A model generated the notes under the pieces. That model had not been told where the DNA came from and ran no database searches. It saw only the letters and a list, made by a program, of their open reading frames with translations. A stretch of DNA of 56,596 nucleotides from Saprospiraceae bacterium. Its GTDB lineage: Bacteria > Bacteroidota > Bacteroidia > Chitinophagales > Saprospiraceae. Below, piece after piece: positions 51,433 to 56,596 of the stretch. The stretch lies in assembly GCA_017985675.1 (NCBI GenBank), contig JAGNXB010000010.1, positions 1 through 56,596 of the forward strand, in the 5' to 3' direction. The position numbers and the translations under genes were made by a program. The stretch's first letter is position 1. Every line of letters begins with the position of its first letter.

Positions 51433-53067
51433 TTACATTGGCAGGACATCATAGTTGGCCCAGCGCGCCACTTTTCCATCTCCTCCCAGGATGAAAAGCA
51501 TCTTGGGGTAAACCAGAATTTCTCCCCTGGGGGTTTCGATGGTTCGTCTTGGTTCCCCATAGGCCTCAATAATCGCTGCCCGTTTACTCCCAATTTGGAT
51601 ATTTAGGGCAGTTTTGCCGGCATATCCGGGGTTTGTCATTTGAATTAGCACATACTCTTCTGCCCCTGCATTTTCGTTTACAAATAACTTAGATTGGGTG
51701 CCTATCGCCGGATTTTGATGAAACCGCATTCCTGAACCCAAATCCCTTGTCTTCTGATCATCTATCTGGATATTGGACTTTATCTTGGCCATGGTCAATC
51801 CATCTATACGCTCCGCCGCCGAAATCCCACCCGCTGATCGGGATATTTCCGCTTCCTGTACAGGCTCCAGAATCCGAAGATTGGCAGCGGCCAGAGCGCT
51901 TCCTTCATAGGCAGCTTTCATGAACATTTTCTTGGCCTGGGCTGCATTTCCGGCCTGTGCTTCCAGTATCGCCAATAAAATATCCACATCTTGTTGGGTC
52001 TTGGGTAATTTGCTAAAAGTAGCCGCTGCCCGAGCTTCGATATCAGCATAAAACCGGGCCTTGGTCGTATCGCCCAGCAAAGTATAGGCGCAGGCTTTGT
52101 TCAAATAAGCTGGTGCATAGTTTGGATCAAGACTAATAGCTGCATCAAAATGCAGAATGGCTTGTCGCAGTTTAGCCGCTACATCCGTGGCCATACCACT
52201 GCCCCTTGTGCCACTGGATTCCAAATCGAGTTCAAGGGGCAACTTAAACTTCTTTTCACTCTCCTTCATATACTGCATAGCATCCAGCACAGCCGTCACA
52301 CCCAGGTTATTATAAATTTCTCGGCTTTGATAGGCCATGAGTACATGACGGTAATAAGCATAAGCCTCGCTGTAACGATCTATTGCCGTTAATAAACTGG
52401 CCATTTCAAATGCTTCAACCAGTTCTTCCAGCTTTTCCGTGGTCCGTTTGGCCAACGCCTGTCTGTCCATTAAGGAAGGATATCCGTCTATATCAGGGGG
52501 TAATTGATAGGCATCATAAAGCTTCTTGATCACCTCATCCCCCTTATCGAAAAGTCCATATCCTGCAGAGTAGGCCAAAAAACCACCCAGATAATCCGCT
52601 TCCGTTTCGTTTGCTGCATCGTCAGCAATGTCATTAAGGACCATGCCAATCTTGAGATCCCTGTTGTCTGCAACAAAACCCCTTCTCCAGGCATGCTTTT
52701 CGTAATAATGCGTCAATTCATGCCCCAATAAAAAGGCTATAGCCGCATCGCCATATGGTTTGCATACCTCCAGTGCTTTCGCCTCCAGAGTTATTTCCAA
52801 TTTGTCATAATCCATCCAAGCCACACTTCGCTCCTGATTTTTTATGGATAGTTTGGGTACCGGAAACCGATAGTCGCCCCGGGCTGCAACCAGTTTATTG
52901 TAGATACTGAGAGCGACACTGTCTTCAGTTTCCTCTACACGGGCGGTAGAACGTATTCCCACATCAGGTTTCTGTACCATGGGCAGTGTGCCAAAACTGC
53001 GATCCTGTGCGAACATGGACTGCCAAGTCAGAAAAACCATAAAAAGGAGAACGGATAATTGCTTCAT
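51433..53067 (-). CDS. exported HExxH metalloprotease-TPR protein B
   Basis: A 544-residue paralogue of the 47322 protein with a signal peptide (1-20, ending MFAQD). The metalloprotease domain has SVAWMDYDKLEITLEAKALE, HELTH at residues 116-120, and the late acid motif NETEADYLGG (153-162). TPR-like helices fill 190-400 (PNYAPAYLNKACAYTLLGDT). The shared C-terminal block is AAIIEAYGEPRRTIETP ... ILVYP near 500. It is the first gene of the minus-strand run and faces the secreted coiled-coil/sigma/anti-sigma operon across 244 bp with a 13-bp inverted repeat. An M48-like but non-membrane protease; the substrate is unknown. Confidence 0.82.
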   Translation of the reverse strand: MKQLSVLLFMVFLTWQSMFAQDRSFGTLPMVQKPDVGIRSTARVEETEDSVALSIYNKLVAARGDYRFPVPKLSIKNQERSVAWMDYDKLEITLEAKALEVCKPYGDAAIAFLLGHELTHYYEKHAWRRGFVADNRDLKIGMVLNDIADDAANETEADYLGGFLAYSAGYGLFDKGDEVIKKLYDAYQLPPDIDGYPSLMDRQALAKRTTEKLEELVEAFEMASLLTAIDRYSEAYAYYRHVLMAYQSREIYNNLGVTAVLDAMQYMKESEKKFKLPLELDLESSGTRGSGMATDVAAKLRQAILHFDAAISLDPNYAPAYLNKACAYTLLGDTTKARFYADIEARAAATFSKLPKTQQDVDILLAILEAQAGNAAQAKKMFMKAAYEGSALAAANLRILEPVQEAEISRSAGGISAAERIDGLTMAKIKSNIQIDDQKTRDLGSGMRFHQNPAIGTQSKLFVNENAGAEEYVLIQMTNPGYAGKTALNIQIGSKRAAIIEAYGEPRRTIETPRGEILVYPKMLFILGGDGKVARWANYDVLPM

Positions 53068-53122
53068 AAAGATGTCTATTTGTGCGTAGAGCGTTAGCTA
53101 CAGTATAGGTTATATTTTAGGA

Positions 53123-53195
53123 AGTAACTAAAAGTTACTCCCAAACAGTAAACTTTATATCCTTCAACTATTCAACAGTGAAGGGAGTAACTTTT
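53123..53195. promoter_or_regulatory. AGTAACT operator-like inverted repeats in the divergent spacer
   Basis: AGTAACT (53123-53129) faces AGTTACT (53133-53139). The larger arm AAAAGTTACTCCC (53130-53142) is perfectly repeated inverted as GGGAGTAACTTTT (53183-53195) across a 40-base loop. Three AGTAACT half-sites lie between the start of metalloprotease B (53067) and the -7-like element at 53258, so one factor could control both directions. Confidence 0.55.
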
Positions 53196-53257
53196 ATTCC
53201 CTTAGTCAAATGTAGTAAATATCAATCAGTTGCTCGCAGGCAATGATTGAAAATGAA

Positions 53258-53265
53258 TATCTTGC
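53258..53265 (+). promoter_or_regulatory. -7-like element before the sigma operon
   Basis: TATCTTGC, identical to the element before the M16 gene, lies 54 bases before the ATG at 53312 and 62 bases beyond the inverted repeat. Confidence 0.4.
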
Positions 53266-53311
53266 TTGACAATACCCTAAGCTTTATAATCACAACTAAT
53301 CCGTAGTCACT

Positions 53312-54874
53312 ATGAATCGTTTAGTTCAATTTATCCTTACGGCATGTTTACTTTGGGCCGGGACGCTCCCTGCTCAGGACCTGCACCTTTATGTTGATGT
53401 TTTCACGGATTCCGTGTACTTCATGCGTGATGGCAAACCAGTTGCCAAACCTGAAGTAAAACGAGGCCACCAGGTTGTCGTTCACCTGATGAACTATAAC
53501 AACTACCTCTATGAAGCTAATATGGATGTAGAGGATGAAACCATTTTGATGGCAGACCGCAATGGAGGTGGTATGGCCTCTGCAGGTGGTGGAGGCAGTA
53601 ACAGCAGTCCACTCAGTATGCTCTTTGGTGGTGCCGGCTTTCCGAAATTACCGTTCCTCGATGGTCTAGAGGAAGGTGGAATGGGTTTCGCTTCTTCTTC
53701 TGAAATGAAGGCTCGCAAAGCCCAATCTGAACGTATTGCCCAATTAGATAAAATTATAAGCAACACTTTAAGAGATATGACCACAACGGAAAATGAACTC
53801 CAGGAGCTCGAAAATCAAGCTAAAGAAGTTCTTGCTACCGTCAAACTCGAACAATTTGCATTTAACGAAATCCAGCGCATTCGTTATGACCCAAATCTGG
53901 AACCGACCAAGATCAAAGCATTGGCTATGGAATATGCCCAAAAAATCTTTGGTGAAACTGATCCGGATAAAATAACCCTACAATTAATTCTGGATAGACC
54001 CAAAACAGGTGAGGTTCTTGGGAACATTGCAACCGAGTACAAAACAACGGTGTCACGGTACAACAGCTATTTGATGAAGGTGGATGATGTGAAAAAGGAA
54101 CTAAAAGGTTTCTCCTTCCCTGAAACCTCTCTGCCCGATTATATTATTGCCATAGACCAGGCGTCCGTCAAAGGGAATGCACGCCTTGGTATCTTTGAAA
54201 GTAATCGGGATACGCTGATGACACGTGCAGCGGGAATGGACGCCATGGGCACAGATAAACTCTCAGAGTTGCGCACGGTTTATACTGTGCTTATGCAAAA
54301 TGAGTTTTCCAAAACTTACCGACATGAAGCCCAGGGTGAATTGATGACGTTTAAAATCAGCTTAAAAGCCCTGGAATCCGTCAAAGACAACGGTGCGCAC
54401 GACAAAAAAATACCGCCTATCACGGTGAAGTCCTATGGTGGTATGAAGGTGAACACCAGTGTCGGTCTTGGATTTGCACAGTATTTCAAACGCCCGCAGC
54501 AGTTTTTTGTGCGTGATTCCGTGGTATCCGCATCAAACAAAGATGCTTTTGTTCCCACCTTGTCTTCCTTTGTTCACTTCTATTACCAGCGTCCGGCTAT
54601 GGTCTCATGGGGTGGCTCATTCGGAGCAGGTATGCCACTGACAGGCGGAGATGGCCTCCAATCAATCACTTTCTTTCTGGGCCCATCGATGATCATTGGC
54701 CAGGGAAGCCGCATTGTAATCAGTACAGGTCTCATGGGAGGCCGGGTATCCAAACCCGCACAAGGATATAAACCAGGAGATCATTTCCCATCGGATGCCG
54801 CACTTTTTACCACTGAATCTGCCTACGAACTAGGATACTTCCTTAGTGCAACCTTCAATCTACTCGGAAAATAG
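53312..54874 (+). CDS. secreted coiled-coil protein of the sigma operon
   Basis: A 520-residue exported protein with a signal peptide (1-21, ending LPAQD). An N-terminal beta domain (about 22-80; LYVDVFTDSVYFMRDGKPVA) is followed by a Gly/Ser-rich linker (about 85-105), a helical coiled-coil region (about 130-260 with RDMTTTENELQELENQAKEV) and a second helical part to about 350. The end is a beta-rich, Gly/aromatic C-terminus (about 370-520; SVGLGFAQYFKRP, MVSWGGSFGAGMPLTG) that resembles outer-membrane strands. No named family is recognised. The sigma gene follows after 75 bp. It is a likely target or trigger of the sigma/anti-sigma pair. Confidence 0.65.
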   Translation: MNRLVQFILTACLLWAGTLPAQDLHLYVDVFTDSVYFMRDGKPVAKPEVKRGHQVVVHLMNYNNYLYEANMDVEDETILMADRNGGGMASAGGGGSNSSPLSMLFGGAGFPKLPFLDGLEEGGMGFASSSEMKARKAQSERIAQLDKIISNTLRDMTTTENELQELENQAKEVLATVKLEQFAFNEIQRIRYDPNLEPTKIKALAMEYAQKIFGETDPDKITLQLILDRPKTGEVLGNIATEYKTTVSRYNSYLMKVDDVKKELKGFSFPETSLPDYIIAIDQASVKGNARLGIFESNRDTLMTRAAGMDAMGTDKLSELRTVYTVLMQNEFSKTYRHEAQGELMTFKISLKALESVKDNGAHDKKIPPITVKSYGGMKVNTSVGLGFAQYFKRPQQFFVRDSVVSASNKDAFVPTLSSFVHFYYQRPAMVSWGGSFGAGMPLTGGDGLQSITFFLGPSMIIGQGSRIVISTGLMGGRVSKPAQGYKPGDHFPSDAALFTTESAYELGYFLSATFNLLGK

Positions 54875-54949
54875 TGTGGCCTCAGGGACTTGATTCAGCA
54901 ACCTGCCTTGGGGAGATTGCTAATTCTATCTATATTCGAGCCACCAATT

Positions 54950-55516
54950 ATGACTGACCAGGATCTACAATATGTTCATGCCATCCGATCCGGACACCGT
55001 GACGGTTTGAAACAAATTTATACCGATTTCTTGCCACGTATATCTTCATTGATTACACGCAATGGCGGAAGTAAAGACGACGCCTACGATGTCTTTCAGG
55101 ATGCAATGGTTGTCCTTTTTGAAAAATGTAGAACGGATTCTTTTACGCTTTCTAGCGGCTTTTATACCCTGCTTTATGGCATCTGTCGCAACCTTTGGGG
55201 AAATCGGCTACAAAAAAGATCGCGTACAGAGGTAACCCTTGAGGATGATTACAAATTCAATCAAACAGAAGACTTAAGTAAACTAATCCAGGAAGAAGAA
55301 AAAAGAAGCATATTCTGGAACGCATTTAATAAACTGGGCGAAGATTGCCAAAAATTGATGCTGCTATTTTTTGATAAAACCAGCATGGATGAAATTGCCC
55401 GCATCATGAATTATGCCAGCGAAGGATATGCCAAAAAAAGAAAATTTCAGTGTAAGGAACATTTGCTTCAAATTGTAAAAGCGGATGCCACTTTTCTGGA
55501 TTATCAATCACATTAG
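54950..55516 (+). CDS. ECF-type sigma factor
   Basis: A 188-residue RNA polymerase sigma factor of the extracytoplasmic-function class. Region 2 (about 15-80) reads YTDFLPRISSLITRNGGSKD then AYDVFQDAMVVLFEKC; the linker is charged. Region 4 (about 125-180; CQKLMLLFFDKTSMDEIARI, then a recognition helix YAKKRKFQCKEHLL) binds the -35-type element. The frame extends 20 codons upstream, but the ATG at 54950 (MTDQDLQ) begins the conserved part. An anti-sigma-like gene follows after 14 bp. The target genes are probably within the exported-protease locus (inference). Confidence 0.88.
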   Translation: MTDQDLQYVHAIRSGHRDGLKQIYTDFLPRISSLITRNGGSKDDAYDVFQDAMVVLFEKCRTDSFTLSSGFYTLLYGICRNLWGNRLQKRSRTEVTLEDDYKFNQTEDLSKLIQEEEKRSIFWNAFNKLGEDCQKLMLLFFDKTSMDEIARIMNYASEGYAKKRKFQCKEHLLQIVKADATFLDYQSH

Positions 55517-55530
55517 GTGAATTAATTATT

Positions 55531-56403
55531 ATGAGAACGGAACAACTTTACGAACAAATCGAAGCCTATCTGACCGGCACTTTGCCGGAGCAGGAGCTTC
55601 GCGCGTTCGAAGAAGAGCTCCGGTCTAATCCACAACTCGCCAGCGAAGTCGAATTACACCGCCAATTAAATGAAACATTGTCGGATAAAGCATATGTTCA
55701 TTTTCGCCAGGAACTTCAGTCAGCAGCCGATGCCTATCGTGCATCAGAAGATCATGGTATCCAAACAAAAAAATCAGCGAACAAATGGCTGCTTGGATTG
55801 ACTATTATAACTATTTTATTAATAGCCCTTTATTGGATTTACAAATCAAATTCCCAGGAGTATTCCATCCCACCGGAACAAAAAATGAATGCACCTCTGG
55901 ATAGCCAGGATTCGATGCGCCAATTGATTCCTTCCGGTGACTCTATTGCAGTTCCCAAATCATCCATACCTCAACCAAAACAATCCAAACCCGTTTATTC
56001 GCCATTTGATCCTAACAACGCTCTTGAATTGGCAATTGCCGAAGGTAGTGGTAATTATTTTACTTTAAGCCAAACAATTCTTGATGCACCCCGAGGCGAA
56101 GACTCAAAAACAATAGACATTTCATTTCATAGCCGACTTCAGACTGCTCTTGATTCCCTCGGTTTTCAACTGCATATTTTATCGAATAAAACTACCTCCA
56201 ATAATGTGTTAAATCGTTTACCTGTCGAGATCACCCTTCTCAAAGAAGATGTACCAATTCGTGCTTTTGCAGCAAAAAAATCATACCGATTATCCGCTAT
56301 GCAAACGGTAACATTATCTCCAGGACTTTATTATGTTCGTCTGTACAATCAAAAGGATCAGGCGTACATTTGGACAAGTAAGTTTAGTATAGTCCAGAAC
56401 TAA
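55531..56403 (+). CDS. membrane anti-sigma-like protein
   Basis: A 290-residue protein. The cytoplasmic N-terminus (about 1-60; AYLTGTLPEQELRAFEEEL, SNPQLASEVELHRQLNETL) is the short helical domain found in zinc-less anti-sigma proteins of Bacteroidota. One membrane helix lies at about 89-109 (WLLGLTIITILLIALYWIYK). A Pro/Ser/Gln-rich spacer leads to an extracytoplasmic beta domain (about 170-290). It would hold the adjacent sigma factor inactive and release it on an envelope signal. The exact mechanism, such as cleavage by a protease of the same locus, is inference. Confidence 0.8.
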   Translation: MRTEQLYEQIEAYLTGTLPEQELRAFEEELRSNPQLASEVELHRQLNETLSDKAYVHFRQELQSAADAYRASEDHGIQTKKSANKWLLGLTIITILLIALYWIYKSNSQEYSIPPEQKMNAPLDSQDSMRQLIPSGDSIAVPKSSIPQPKQSKPVYSPFDPNNALELAIAEGSGNYFTLSQTILDAPRGEDSKTIDISFHSRLQTALDSLGFQLHILSNKTTSNNVLNRLPVEITLLKEDVPIRAFAAKKSYRLSAMQTVTLSPGLYYVRLYNQKDQAYIWTSKFSIVQN

Positions 56404-56478
56404 ATAAGCTGCCTTTGTTCTAATGGAATAATTAAAATAATCTGGCAAGCTAATTATGAAGACGACTTCCGGATTTAT

Positions 56479-56596
56479 TTAAAAATCCATTCCCATGGAA
56501 AGATGTAAAATAGGCTTTTGCACTTGCCGGGTTTCCACTCCCCATCCGTAGTCCAATTTCAACATATATCCAAACAACAAACTGCGGACACCAAAC
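56479..56596 (-). CDS. C-terminus of an outer-membrane beta-barrel protein (5' end outside window)
   Basis: The frame is open on the minus strand from the window edge to the stop at 56479 (39 residues). It reads LFGYMLKLDYGWGVETRQVQ and ends in KPILHLSMGMDF, a final amphipathic strand with C-terminal Phe as in outer-membrane barrels; the LKLDYGWG/LHLSMGMDF pair resembles the barrel end of PD40/TolB-like envelope proteins in Bacteroidota. It converges on the anti-sigma gene with 75 bp between. Confidence 0.6.
   Translation of the reverse strand, partial: FGVRSLLFGYMLKLDYGWGVETRQVQKPILHLSMGMDF

Overview
The window looks like a chromosomal segment of a Bacteroidota bacterium, most likely a gliding, Saprospiraceae-like lineage. 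The evidence is a type IX secretion/gliding C-terminal domain (2943-6461), a GldB-family lipoprotein (16628-17695), a DAHP synthase-chorismate mutase fusion, DUF2723 and DUF4834 proteins, a TonB-dependent barrel of the carboxypeptidase-regulatory/plug/OMP type, many lipoproteins, and TAnnTTTG-type -7 promoter elements (clearest before tRNA-Phe).

Layout. 1-2935: partial nadC, a DoxX-like membrane protein, 0.9 kb of repeat-rich non-coding DNA, an alkyltransferase-like (ATL) gene, and a TrpF-like gene that diverges from it. 2943-10649: a six-gene minus-strand operon of three lipoproteins, a haem-motif lipoprotein, a twin-arginine-exported alkaline-phosphatase-fold protein and a giant type IX-secreted adhesin-like protein. 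10923-33541: mostly housekeeping genes (SulP transporter, TonB-dependent receptor, DAHP synthase/chorismate mutase, GldB, PorT-like barrel, tRNA-Phe, M16 peptidase, MFS, RluA, DUF4834, DUF2723 glycosyltransferase, RpiB, M28 peptidase, HD protein, HtrA, TraB/GumN, ParA with a ribbon-helix-helix partner). Purine-rich, sense-oriented strings follow or overlap the stop codons of several of these genes.

33904-56403 is the striking part: a 22-kb locus built almost wholly from exported proteins. On the plus strand lie a Cys-rich secreted protein, four exported caspase (C14)-TPR proteins, each with a His/Cys dyad and an EF-hand-like loop, and two paralogous lipoproteins. A facing minus-strand gene run encodes two exported HExxH metalloprotease-TPR paralogues, two FecR-like/Fn3-like paralogues (one carrying a two-type GDGW repeat array) and a CHASE2 membrane protein with no output domain. 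The two arms converge on a degenerate ~47-bp tandem repeat array (about 45535-45945). Divergent from the minus arm is an operon for a secreted coiled-coil protein, an ECF sigma factor and a membrane anti-sigma-like protein.

My interpretation, which is inference, is that this locus is an extracytoplasmic protease/sensor network: a periplasmic caspase and metalloprotease system with a CHASE2 sensor and its own sigma/anti-sigma switch. I know of no described system with this composition. The window ends in the C-terminus of a minus-strand outer-membrane protein.
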